Assembly: GCA_035653615.1 (NCBI GenBank)
Contig: DASRBN010000012.1
Coordinates: forward strand, 62,001 to 126,000
Direction: 5' to 3'
Length of the DNA: 64,000 nucleotides
From: Ktedonobacteraceae bacterium
GTDB taxonomy: Bacteria; Chloroflexota; Ktedonobacteria; Ktedonobacterales; Ktedonobacteraceae
Below, one piece after another: positions 52,871 through 60,790 of this stretch (positions are counted from its first letter, which is position 1; each line of letters opens with the position of its first letter). The notes below the pieces were generated by a model, which searched no databases, had not been told where the DNA came from, and was given only the letters and a program-made list of their open reading frames with translations. The translations under genes and the position numbers were made by a program.

Positions 52871-54109
52871 ATGCCAGAGCAGGAACATGAGAGAACCAGG
52901 CAAGAAGCCAATTCGCGGCCCGCTCCACTTGATGGCCTGCTGGTCGCCGACTTCTCACGAGTGCTGGCCGGCCCATATTGCACAATGCTGCTGGGTGATC
53001 TAGGGGCGACCGTGATCAAGGTCGAAAGCCCCGCCGGAGATGATACGCGCAACTGGCTACCGCCTGAACGGGATGGAGTAGCCACCTACTACCTGGCCAT
53101 TAACCGCAACAAGCGTTCGGTCATCCTCGATTTTAACAACCCCGACGACCTGCAACTGGCTCAAGAACTGGCGGCACGTGCCGATATCTTCATCGAAAAT
53201 TTCAAGCCCGGTGGCCTCAAGCGTTTCGGGCTGGATTATGACGCCATCCAGCAGCGCAATCCTGCCATCATCTATGCCTCCATCAGTGGTTTCGGAACCG
53301 CGCAGGGAGCGTCGCTGCCCGGTTATGATCTCATCGTGCAAGCCATGTCCGGCTTAATGAGCCTGACGGGTGATCCCGATGGCCCGGCTTATCGCTCCGG
53401 CATCTCAGTATTCGATGTGATGGCCGGGCTGCACACAACCATCGGCATTCTGGCCGCCCTCAACTATCGCAACCATACGGGCCAGGGCCAGCACGTGGAA
53501 ACGAGCCTGTATGCTACTGCCATGTCGGGCATGGTCAATCAGACATCCGCGTATGTCTCCGGTGGCGTTGTTCCGCACCGCATGGGCAACGCCCATCCCA
53601 GCCTGTTCCCCTACGAGCCGCTGCCAACAGCGGATCAGGCCCTCATCATCGCTGCCGGCAACAATGGGCAATTCGCCAGGCTTTGCGAGATTCTTGGCCT
53701 TCCTGAGCTGCCACATGATCCCCGGTTTGTCAATACCAAAGATCGCACCCGCAACCGCGAGGCCTTGCGCCCATTGCTGGTGGAGCGACTGCGCACGAGG
53801 CCGGCGCAGGAGTGGTTCCGCTTATTAACGGCAGCCGGGGTGCCGTGTGGCCCGATCAACAGTGTCGATCAAGGAGTCGCATTCGCGCGCGAAATTGGAC
53901 TCAATCCCGTGGTGGAGGTCGGCAGCGGAGATAATGCCCTGCCTATGGTTCGTCATCCAATTTTGTTTTCGCTGACGCCACCGCGCTACAAGCTGCCGCC
54001 CCCGGCGCTCGGTCAGGATAACGAGCAGATTCGCGCCTGGCTCAGTCAAGGGGAAAGCACCGGCGCGGAAGGACTCGATATAGATAGTCCTTCCTCAGAG
54101 GAGGGCTGA
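52871..54109 (+). CDS. class III (CaiB/BaiF) CoA-transferase
   Basis: 412 residues. N-terminal ADFSRVLAGPYCTMLLGDLG and VIKVESPAGDDTRNW, INRNKRSVILDFNNP and PGYDLIVQAMSGLM are typical. Class III enzymes move CoA between acids through an aspartyl-CoA thioester. At the usual aspartate (hVDvSL) this protein reads HVETSLYAT, i.e. Glu, an observation to check by alignment. First gene of the IclR-controlled operon with the citryl-CoA lyase and dioxygenase genes, so it may activate a carboxylic acid from ring cleavage. The ATG follows a weak ribosome site. Confidence 0.93.
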   Translation: MPEQEHERTRQEANSRPAPLDGLLVADFSRVLAGPYCTMLLGDLGATVIKVESPAGDDTRNWLPPERDGVATYYLAINRNKRSVILDFNNPDDLQLAQELAARADIFIENFKPGGLKRFGLDYDAIQQRNPAIIYASISGFGTAQGASLPGYDLIVQAMSGLMSLTGDPDGPAYRSGISVFDVMAGLHTTIGILAALNYRNHTGQGQHVETSLYATAMSGMVNQTSAYVSGGVVPHRMGNAHPSLFPYEPLPTADQALIIAAGNNGQFARLCEILGLPELPHDPRFVNTKDRTRNREALRPLLVERLRTRPAQEWFRLLTAAGVPCGPINSVDQGVAFAREIGLNPVVEVGSGDNALPMVRHPILFSLTPPRYKLPPPALGQDNEQIRAWLSQGESTGAEGLDIDSPSSEEG

Positions 54110-54129
54110 GCTACGAGAAGTTCCGTTTA

Positions 54130-54146
54130 GCCAGATATGATCTGGC
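54130..54146. promoter_or_regulatory. short hairpin between CoA-transferase and lyase genes
   Basis: GCCAGAT-ATG-ATCTGGC, perfect 7-bp arms, 20 bases after the CoA-transferase stop and without a T-run. It may modulate mRNA or be chance. Confidence 0.4.
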
Positions 54147-54198
54147 AACTGCCTTGCACTGAGAGAAATGAGCAGTATTGTAATGGAGAACGAAACAC

Positions 54199-54996
54199 AT
54201 GGAATATCCTACCGGCATCGGGACATCTGATGCCACGAGTATTCACCTGCTTGGCCACGATCTTGCCAACGAACTGATTGGTCACGTCGGCTTTGGTGAG
54301 CTGGCCCTCTGGCTCGCCACACAGCAAAGACCGACACCCCAGCAGGTACGTGTGTTCGAGGCAGTGCTGGTCTCGCTGGCCGATCATGGCTTTACCCCAA
54401 CCGCGATCGCTGCCCGCCTGACTCTATATAGCGCCCCGGATGCGTTCCAGGGGGCGATGGCGGCGGGCCTGCTGGGAGGCGGCTCGCGGTTCCTTGGCGT
54501 TACGGAAGATACCGGGCGTTTTCTGGCAGGCGTGCTGGCAAGCGTCGCGGGGCACCTTCCAGAGACCGATGAAGAATGGGATGAGCTTGCCCGCGAGGCC
54601 GTCGCAGGGCAACGAGCCGCGGGGCGCTTCGTTCCAGGATTGGGCCACCCGGTACATAAGACGGCTGATCCGCGAACCCCGGTGATCATCGCTATTGCCG
54701 AACGCGAGGGTCTGCGCGGCCCGCACCTGCGGCTGTTCGAGGCGATTGGCCGCGTCCACCCGGAGATACTTGGTCGCAAGCTGCCCCTCAACGGCGCTGG
54801 AGTGGCTGGAGCGGCCCTTGCCGACCTCGGGCTGCCACCGGATTTGCTGCGCGGCGTGGCATTGCTGGCGCGAGCGGCGGGACTGCTCGGTCAACTTGCT
54901 GAAGAGTTGCGCCATCCCATCGCACCCGATATCTACGCGATGGTAGACCGCAATGCCGTATACCGGCCAGCAGCGAGCGACGACCATTCAGAATAG
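54199..54996 (+). CDS. citryl-CoA-lyase-like (citrate-synthase fold) enzyme
   Basis: 265 residues, much shorter than citrate synthase and equal to bacterial citryl-CoA lyase (Ccl, about 260). Citrate-synthase catalytic pattern: GLGHPVHKTADPR near residue 150, LPLNGAGVAGAALADLG near 200, and an aspartate in YAMVDRNAVYRP near 253. It should make or break a C-C bond next to a CoA thioester, for example releasing acetyl-CoA from a citrate-like acyl-CoA. Placement directly after a CoA-transferase suggests that pair acts in sequence on one substrate. Confidence 0.85.
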   Translation: MEYPTGIGTSDATSIHLLGHDLANELIGHVGFGELALWLATQQRPTPQQVRVFEAVLVSLADHGFTPTAIAARLTLYSAPDAFQGAMAAGLLGGGSRFLGVTEDTGRFLAGVLASVAGHLPETDEEWDELAREAVAGQRAAGRFVPGLGHPVHKTADPRTPVIIAIAEREGLRGPHLRLFEAIGRVHPEILGRKLPLNGAGVAGAALADLGLPPDLLRGVALLARAAGLLGQLAEELRHPIAPDIYAMVDRNAVYRPAASDDHSE

Positions 54997-55020
54997 TAGG
55001 ACAACTTCTCTGATGATGAG

Positions 55021-55091
55021 TTTGAACAAATAGTCCGGCAAGGGATGCAGGGCCGATGAATCAACCGGTTGCTGGTGTATTTTGTTCAACT
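55021..55091. repeat. dispersed repeat, family 2, copy B
   Basis: Ends are inverted (TTGAACAAATA and TATTTTGTTCAA), with GGGCCGATGAATC inside. Related to 38631-38697. It sits between the lyase and dioxygenase genes of one apparent operon. Confidence 0.6.
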
Positions 55092-55143
55092 GCTTTATCC
55101 GACGCCTGCCACATGTGCAGGCCCATATTTGAAGGAGGCACTT

Positions 55144-56004
55144 ATGGCAAATATTGTCGCTGTCCTCGCTACGACGCACCATCCTTTCTTTTATCGCGCC
55201 AGTACCGCGCCGCCTGAAAGCAGGCCCGATTTCGCGGACGAGTGGGTAAGCAAGGTGCTGGCCTACCGCGAAACGCTTACCCGTGCCAACCCGGATGTAC
55301 TGGTGATGGTTGGTTCCGACCACTTCCACCAGCTCTTTTACGATAACATGCCGCAGTTCCTCATCGGCAAAGCGCCCTTCTACGACGCCAACTATTACAA
55401 TGAGGAACGCGAATTCGGACTGCCGCGTATGAAATTGAAAGGACACGAAGAACTCTCGGCATACCTGCTGCGCGCCGGGCTGGATGCCGGTTTCGACTTC
55501 GCCTTCAGCAACGAACTGCGCGTCGATCACAGCATTACCTGCCCCATCATTACGACGCGCCCGCAGGCCGATTTGCCCATTGTGCCCATCTACACGAACA
55601 TCTTCGCGCCGCCACTTCCGCAACCCTGGCGGTTTGTCGAACTGGGCCGCACCCTGCGCCGTCTGCTCGAGGCCTGGCCCAGCAATGAGCGGGTAGCTGT
55701 CATTGGTACCGGCCATCTTTCTCTTGAACTCGGCGGGCCGCGACAGTTTGGCCCGCATGGACCTGACCCTGAGTTTGACCGCAAAGCAATCGAGTGGATC
55801 GCCAACGGCGACATCAAGGCCGCGTTACAGGAAGTTTCACTCGAAAGCCTGTGGCTGCCTGGCAACGCCACGCATGGTTTCCTCGACTTTATGCTGATGA
55901 TGGGCGTCGCCGGAGAAGTGAAGGCTGATTATGTCGATTCGCTCGATCTGTTCCACACCATGGAAGCCTACATCACCTGGTATCCGAAAGGGGCGAACTC
56001 ATGA
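55144..56004 (+). CDS. class III extradiol dioxygenase, LigB-type catalytic subunit
   Basis: 286 residues. Iron ligand candidates: His in VLATTHHPFFYR near residue 12, His in VGSDHFHQLFYDN near 60 and a glutamate in the GPDPEFDRKAIEW region near 210; the general-base His in VIGTGHLSLELGG near 190. This matches protocatechuate 4,5-dioxygenase beta and gallate dioxygenase, which open catecholic rings next to the diol using Fe(II) and O2. GGAGG precedes ATG 55144; the frame extends to 55069 without support. It overlaps the small subunit gene by four bases. Confidence 0.92.
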   Translation: MANIVAVLATTHHPFFYRASTAPPESRPDFADEWVSKVLAYRETLTRANPDVLVMVGSDHFHQLFYDNMPQFLIGKAPFYDANYYNEEREFGLPRMKLKGHEELSAYLLRAGLDAGFDFAFSNELRVDHSITCPIITTRPQADLPIVPIYTNIFAPPLPQPWRFVELGRTLRRLLEAWPSNERVAVIGTGHLSLELGGPRQFGPHGPDPEFDRKAIEWIANGDIKAALQEVSLESLWLPGNATHGFLDFMLMMGVAGEVKADYVDSLDLFHTMEAYITWYPKGANS

Positions 56005-56363
56005 GCAAGTATCTTCTCAACAAGTTTCTTTTCACCATTGACCGCGACCCGCAACTGGTCGAGCGCTACCGCGAAGATCCACGCGGCACCGTCACCTGGT
56101 GGGAAGCCGAGCGGGCCAACGTCGTCCTGAACCTGCCCGAGATCGAAGCCAGCTCGTGGCAGCAGTTTACTGACGAGGAGCGCGAGGCGCTGGCGACGCA
56201 TGATTATGTCAAGCTGTTCGAACTTGGAGCGCACCATTTCCTGACGCTGACGCTCTTTATCGCCCTGTTTGAGCGCGATTACGAGGAACCGCTGGGCTTT
56301 CAGCGCGAGTACGCGCGAAAGCTCCAGCACTGGTCGCTGCCCTACCCCGATATCACTACGTGA
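56001..56363 (+). CDS. LigA-like small subunit of extradiol dioxygenase
   Basis: 120 residues. Helical protein of the LigA/protocatechuate 4,5-dioxygenase alpha family (LNKFLFTIDRDPQLVERYRE, LTDEEREAL-like segment, YVKLFELGAHHFLTLTLF). In LigAB this subunit lids the active site and helps bind the substrate carboxylate. Start overlaps the LigB-like stop (ATGA), so the two are made together. Last gene of the CoA-transferase operon; the converging sigma-like gene ends 40 bases beyond. Confidence 0.9.
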   Translation: MSKYLLNKFLFTIDRDPQLVERYREDPRGTVTWWEAERANVVLNLPEIEASSWQQFTDEEREALATHDYVKLFELGAHHFLTLTLFIALFERDYEEPLGFQREYARKLQHWSLPYPDITT

Positions 56364-56403
56364 CGACGGGGCTTTTGAGTGGACGCGTCACTGGACGATT
56401 GTT

Positions 56404-57096
56404 TCACTCGTATTGACCGAGCAACCAGTTCAGGCGTTCGCGATTGCGGCGCAAGCGTTCAATGAAGTTCCGGTTCAGGCAATAGATCTCTTTCACGTCG
56501 CTAAATTCGCCTGGACAGTGGGCGACGATCTCTCGTGGCTTCAGGCCACAGTAGTAAAGCAGGTAGGCCACCCGGCTTTCACGCGCATCTGAGAGCAGTG
56601 GTTGTATGCTCTGCCAGATACCCTCGCTATCGAGCGTATCTCTGGTTTCCGGTTCTCCAGGAAAACCTGGCTCCGGTAAAGGAACAATATGCGAGCGCCG
56701 GTACATACGCAGAGCATCGATGAGGATACCATTAAGGGTGGCATGCAGGTAGTTCAGCAGAGCCGCCAGGGAGGTAAACGCAATAGGCGAGTCGTGTACC
56801 GCGCACCAGAAGCGAGCCATGGTTTGAGCAACATAGTTCTCTTCTGTATCGAACTGCAGGACGAGGCTACAACTGGAATGTGTGCGTACCCAGCAACAGA
56901 GCATATCGCTAAAACAGTGCTGTAACGCTGTCCAGGCATCATCTTCTTGTTCCTGGATAGCGCGCCGCAACAGTTCCAGGCAATAGCCCTCATCACCGGT
57001 TTCCTTGCGCCGGCAGCGCCTGAGTTCTGCGGTGCAGAGGTCGGCCAGGGTTGCCAGATTCATCTGATCGAGTACTTCATCTATGCAGATAATCAT
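56404..57096 (-). CDS. divergent sigma-70-like factor
   Basis: 230 residues. The middle part has a region-2-like stretch (NYVAQTMARFWCAVHDSPIAF, LLNYLHATLNGILIDALRMYR) and the end resembles a region-4 helix-turn-helix (ARESRVAYLLYYCGLKPREIV, then NRNFIERLRRNRERLNWLL). The N-terminal 90 residues are extra, with many Cys (CIDEVLDQMN, CTAELRRCRRKE). It is more divergent than ordinary ECF factors and could be a lineage-specific regulator. No anti-sigma gene is adjacent. ATG 57096 has AAGAAAGAG before it. It lies against the direction of the surrounding catabolic genes. Confidence 0.7.
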   Translation of the reverse strand: MIICIDEVLDQMNLATLADLCTAELRRCRRKETGDEGYCLELLRRAIQEQEDDAWTALQHCFSDMLCCWVRTHSSCSLVLQFDTEENYVAQTMARFWCAVHDSPIAFTSLAALLNYLHATLNGILIDALRMYRRSHIVPLPEPGFPGEPETRDTLDSEGIWQSIQPLLSDARESRVAYLLYYCGLKPREIVAHCPGEFSDVKEIYCLNRNFIERLRRNRERLNWLLGQYE

Positions 57097-57316
57097 CGTT
57101 TGCGACTCTTTCTTGTGAGTAATAACTGGACATCCTTGTTGTTCCAAGTGTGCCCGAAAAGTGGTCGCGTTTGAATAGCAAAGACTTATCAACTACTAGG
57201 CAATTTTTATTCCGGTTTTAGCGGCCAGATGATATGATTACGACAGCTTTAACCGGCCCATATTGGGAAGAGGGCGCGGTGACGAGTTGCCCGGCAAAGG
57301 AGGTGGTTTCCTAACA

Positions 57317-57358
57317 CGGACAGGCACGAGGACAAGGACAAGCCATTGTCCCTACAGC
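57317..57358. repeat. dispersed repeat, family 3, copy B
   Basis: Begins CGGACAGGCACGAGG and ends GTCCCTACAGC, as at 43639-43668, with an 12-base longer middle. It lies in the divergent gap before the maleylpyruvate-isomerase-like gene. Confidence 0.55.
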
Positions 57359-57406
57359 ATTCCCAGCAAAGTTTCAACGACGAATGTCACACAATGAAAG
57401 GAGGCT

Positions 57407-58231
57407 ATGATGCCAGCCAACCCGATGGATTACAATAGCAAAGACCTCGTACTTGATATAGCACGCACCGAGCGCGCTAAATTCTATGACATCATTGACA
57501 ATCCCGATAACTGGTACGTCCAGACGCGTTGCGAGGATTGGCAAGTGCGCGATATGGTCGGCCATATGATCGATGTGACCGAGGGCTATCTGGCGGCCTG
57601 GGAGATGGATCGCCGGGGCGAAACCGGCACTCCGCTTGGCCTGGGGATCATGAGCGAGCGGCTCAATGAACATGCGCAGGCATTCCGCAGCCTGCCACGC
57701 GAAGAAGCCATCGCCCGGCTCAAAAGCGACTCAGATCAGGCATTCGCTATTTTCGAGGGCCTTACCGCCGATGAATGGATGGGGAAAACCATCCCTCACC
57801 CCTATATGGGTCCAATTCCAACCTGCTTCTATCCTTCCTTCCAGATCATCGACTATGGCATTCACACGTGGGATATGAAATGGGGCCTGGGAGACAAAAC
57901 GGGCAAGCTCGAGGAGCGCACCGCCGGTATCTTGATGCCGTACATGTTTATCGTTATGCAGTATACGGTAGACGAGGAGTCGGCCAGGGGTGTTGATGCG
58001 GTCATTGGCATCATTGTCGATGGCGAATGGGGTGGTCAGTGGCGCGCTACTATCAGGGATGGACAGTTCATTTGCGTCCCGGCTGACAACCTTGATGATG
58101 TGCAGGCCATTTTCCACTTCAAAGATGCATCAGATTTTGTACTTACGACCTACCAACGCTTTCCGGGCGGCGAGACGAGCGGCGATCCCAGAATAATCGA
58201 CCAGGTTCGCCATCTCTTCTTCAGGATATAG
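57407..58231 (+). CDS. DinB-like / mycothiol-dependent maleylpyruvate isomerase-family protein
   Basis: 274 residues. The N-terminal four-helix DinB-like region (VLDIARTERAKFYDIIDNPD, DWQVRDMVGHMIDVTEGYLA) carries the family histidine in GHMID, and a C-terminal domain (VDAVIGIIVDGEWGGQWRAT) resembles a SCP2/MDMPI-C fold. Members isomerise maleylpyruvate or conjugate thiols, though many have unknown roles. In a dioxygenase neighbourhood, isomerisation of a ring-cleavage product is plausible. AAAGGAGG lies just before the paired ATGs at 57407 and 57410; the second is better spaced. Confidence 0.8.
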   Translation: MMPANPMDYNSKDLVLDIARTERAKFYDIIDNPDNWYVQTRCEDWQVRDMVGHMIDVTEGYLAAWEMDRRGETGTPLGLGIMSERLNEHAQAFRSLPREEAIARLKSDSDQAFAIFEGLTADEWMGKTIPHPYMGPIPTCFYPSFQIIDYGIHTWDMKWGLGDKTGKLEERTAGILMPYMFIVMQYTVDEESARGVDAVIGIIVDGEWGGQWRATIRDGQFICVPADNLDDVQAIFHFKDASDFVLTTYQRFPGGETSGDPRIIDQVRHLFFRI

Positions 58232-58275
58232 GAGTCAGTAATAGTGGGAGTAGGACTTTTACCCAAGAGCGCGCG

Positions 58276-58345
58276 AGAGATTCTTCGCTGCGCTCAGAAT
58301 GACATGCCTGCGAGCAGGCATGTCATTCTGAGCGCAATCAGCCGA
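58276..58345. repeat. dispersed palindromic repeat, family 1, copy D (decayed)
   Basis: Inner arms 58289-58311 and 58314-58336 match over 23 bases, but the outer part of the right arm has diverged (GCGCAATCAGCCG where the family has GCGCAGCGAAG). It lies between the maleylpyruvate-isomerase-like and VOC genes. Confidence 0.8.
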
Positions 58346-58438
58346 AGCCCTGAAGAACGAAGGGGAAGAAGCTCTTGCGCTGAGGGTCGTCTAGAAGAAG
58401 GGTGAAACAAAAGCTCTGCTCCTGCTGGGAGGAACTTT

Positions 58439-59008
58439 ATGTCTACAATACAAGCTCAAGGTGTTCACCATATCACTTTCGTCGGTTCTAACCGGGAGGC
58501 GACCATCGATTTCTATGAGGGTGTGCTGGGGATGCCGCTGGTGATGGAGCAGCCCAACCTTGATGTGCCAGAAGAGACGCATCTCTACTTTGACGCGGGC
58601 GATGGGCGATTGATTACGTTCTTCGTGCGCCCTTCACGGGTAAACGATCCAACTCCCAATCCAGAGGGTATTGGCAACCTGCATCACCTCGCTTATACCG
58701 TCTCGCGTGCCACGTATACCCAGGTCGCTCAACGCCTCAACGAGCGTGGCATCTGGAATACAGGCAACATCGACCGCGGCTTTATGGACTCGATCTACTT
58801 CAGGGACCCGAACGGGCAACTCCTCGAGATGGCCTGCTACAAGTTCGTTCCGCCGGAAGGCTATAGCGTTGTCGATGTGCTTGTCACAGCCCATCGCATT
58901 CGGGTGGCTGCCGGCGCCTACAGTATCCAGGATACGCACCTGGCCGATGCGATTGCCGAGTTGACCAGGCGTAAGGGGATTTCCATCAGTGAAGTGGTCC
59001 CGGCATAG
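58439..59008 (+). CDS. VOC-superfamily (glyoxalase/ring-cleaving type) protein
   Basis: 189 residues. Two beta-alpha-beta modules with the three metal ligands expected of VOC enzymes: His in GVHHITFVGSN, His in LHHLAYTVSR, and Glu in QLLEMACYKF. The order and spacing resemble ring-cleaving dioxygenase-type and glyoxalase members; a C-terminal helical extension of about 45 residues is extra. GGGAGG lies seven bases before the ATG. It shares the direction of the MetE-like gene 22 bases downstream and probably its transcript. Confidence 0.87.
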   Translation: MSTIQAQGVHHITFVGSNREATIDFYEGVLGMPLVMEQPNLDVPEETHLYFDAGDGRLITFFVRPSRVNDPTPNPEGIGNLHHLAYTVSRATYTQVAQRLNERGIWNTGNIDRGFMDSIYFRDPNGQLLEMACYKFVPPEGYSVVDVLVTAHRIRVAAGAYSIQDTHLADAIAELTRRKGISISEVVPA

Positions 59009-59036
59009 CGAAACATTTTGAGAGGGAGGGATGAGT

Positions 59037-60077
59037 ATGGCAGAGATGCTGCTGACGACGGTTGTGGGAAGCTACCCTCAACCCGAGTGGCTGGTTGACC
59101 GCAAAAACTTACGGAGCCGGTTACCACCGCGCATCCGGGCGCGAGAAATCTGGCGCATCCCCGAGCCTTTGCTGCAAGAGGCACAGGACGATGCCACGCT
59201 GCTCGCCATTCGTGACATGGAGCGCGCCGGAGTCGATATTATTTCTGATGGGGAGATGCGCAGAGAGAGCTACTCCAATCGCTTCGCTACGGCGCTGGAT
59301 GGGATGGATCTCGATAATCCGGGGGTGGCGCTGGATCGCACAGGTCATGCTAATCCTGTCCCACGCGTTGTCGGCCCGATCCGTCGCTTACACCCGGTCG
59401 AGGTGCGCGACGTGGAGTTTTTGCGGCGCAACACCAACCGCCGTATCAAAATCACGGTGCCAGGCCCTTTCACGGTCACCCAGCAGGCGCAGGATGACTA
59501 TTACCACGATGAGAAAGCGCTAGCGTTGGATGTGGCGGCGGCGGTGAATGAGGAGATCAAGAGCCTGCAAGCTGCCGGAGCCGATGTGGTGCAGATCGAT
59601 GAACCGTACCTGCAAGCGAGGCCGGAGAAGGCGAGAGCCTATGGGGTAGAGGTCATCAATCGCGCGCTGGAAGGAATTGAGGGGACTACGGCGCTGCACC
59701 TGTGCTTTGGGTATGCAGCCATCGTTCACAACCGGCCGCCCCAGTACTCGTTCCTCACGGAGTTGCGTGATTGCGTGGTGAGGCAGATTTCGATTGAGGC
59801 CGCTCAACCGCGCCTCGACCTCTCTGTGCTGCGCGCATTTCCAGATAAAACCATGATTGTGGGCGTGCTGGACCTGGGCGATATGGAGGTGGAGACGCCA
59901 GAGACGGTCGCCGAAAGAATACGCAACGCCTTACAGTACATAGAGCCGGAACGCCTGGTGCTTGCCCCGGATTGTGGTATGAAATACCTGCCACGAGAAG
60001 TCGCTTTTGGTAAGCTGCGCGCGCTGGTGGAAGGTGCCAGGATGGTGCGACAGGAGCTAGAGGAGGCCAGGCTCTAG
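59037..60077 (+). CDS. MetE-C-like (cobalamin-independent methionine synthase family) methyltransferase
   Basis: 346 residues, only the C-terminal catalytic half of MetE. Motifs: VGSYPQPEWLV at the start, IISDGEMRRESYSNRFA near residue 75, VVQIDEPYLQARPEK near 188, and zinc-site candidates in LHLCFGY near 221 and PDCGMKYLP near 321. Such short paralogues often take methyl groups from, or give them to, other thiols or substrates and are found in catabolic gene sets. The ATG at 59037 is better spaced from GGGAGGG than ATG 59031. Its stop overlaps the stop of the converging gene in a shared CTAG. Confidence 0.87.
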   Translation: MAEMLLTTVVGSYPQPEWLVDRKNLRSRLPPRIRAREIWRIPEPLLQEAQDDATLLAIRDMERAGVDIISDGEMRRESYSNRFATALDGMDLDNPGVALDRTGHANPVPRVVGPIRRLHPVEVRDVEFLRRNTNRRIKITVPGPFTVTQQAQDDYYHDEKALALDVAAAVNEEIKSLQAAGADVVQIDEPYLQARPEKARAYGVEVINRALEGIEGTTALHLCFGYAAIVHNRPPQYSFLTELRDCVVRQISIEAAQPRLDLSVLRAFPDKTMIVGVLDLGDMEVETPETVAERIRNALQYIEPERLVLAPDCGMKYLPREVAFGKLRALVEGARMVRQELEEARL

Positions 60078-60775
60078 AGCTTGACCACCTTGAAGCTGCT
60101 CATTTCAATTTGCATGTTAGCGCACCATAATCCGACTTCGCCCGCGGAGATGAACCTGTTGTCAACGACATTGAGGACGGATTTGCCATCGATCAAGAAG
60201 TTGATGGTATTCCCTCTGACTTCGGCGCGGTAGGTGTGAAAAGATGTGCCAGGGTTAAAAGAAGTAGTGTTGATGGCATCGCCGCCGGCAATAGCGATAT
60301 TTGCTCCACTGGAGGAATCGATATATGTCGAGTACCCGGTTTGAGTAGATGGAGATGGAAGCCCGCGCACATTCAGGCCGAAGCCGGAGTAGCTGTTCCT
60401 TGACGTTGATACGACCTGAATCGTTGCTTCCACGGCGTAGTCTGTGGTTTTTGGCTGGCAGCGGGCAGGAGCAACGAGCGTGGGCCTGCCATTATAATCG
60501 CCGTTGGTGCCGTCATTGAGCAGGAGGTTATTGAGTTGTTTCCAGCCGTTGCCGAGATGCCAACCGCGCCAGTTGTCGTTACTGCCTGATTGACACAACA
60601 CGTCCTCTGTTACCTGCCCGGGGAGTGAAGGAGCGAACGTGTGGTAAGCAAAACCGATCAGGAATATTACAAACACAGCCGCCATCAACTGCCAGCGATA
60701 GTGCCGCGAAAAATGTTGTAGAGCCAGGTAGCCCTTTTTTCCCCTTTCAACAAACCTGTTCTTCCGGTCATCCAC
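60074..60775 (-). CDS. membrane-anchored extracellular beta-sandwich protein (DUF1080/LamG-like)
   Basis: 233 residues. Basic N-terminus, one membrane helix (WQLMAAVFVIFLIGFAYHTF) and an external domain of about 180 residues that reads like a concanavalin-type sandwich (YAVEATIQVVSTSRNSYSGF, GTSFHTYRAEVRGNTINFLI, AGEVGLWCANMQIEMSSFKV), as in family-16/DUF1080 sugar-binding modules. No catalytic residues are recognisable. A GTG at 60775 with GAGGAG seven bases upstream is preferred to the TTG at 60790. Confidence 0.75.
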   Translation of the reverse strand: MDDRKNRFVERGKKGYLALQHFSRHYRWQLMAAVFVIFLIGFAYHTFAPSLPGQVTEDVLCQSGSNDNWRGWHLGNGWKQLNNLLLNDGTNGDYNGRPTLVAPARCQPKTTDYAVEATIQVVSTSRNSYSGFGLNVRGLPSPSTQTGYSTYIDSSSGANIAIAGGDAINTTSFNPGTSFHTYRAEVRGNTINFLIDGKSVLNVVDNRFISAGEVGLWCANMQIEMSSFKVVKL

Positions 60776-60790
60776 ATTCCGTCTCCTCAA

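Noticed and set aside
52697-52871. Hairpin-like CGGAC/GTCCG pairing read as a terminator after the IclR gene
   Set aside because: The pairing is explained better by the duplicated operator, and a near-consensus promoter runs through the same place.
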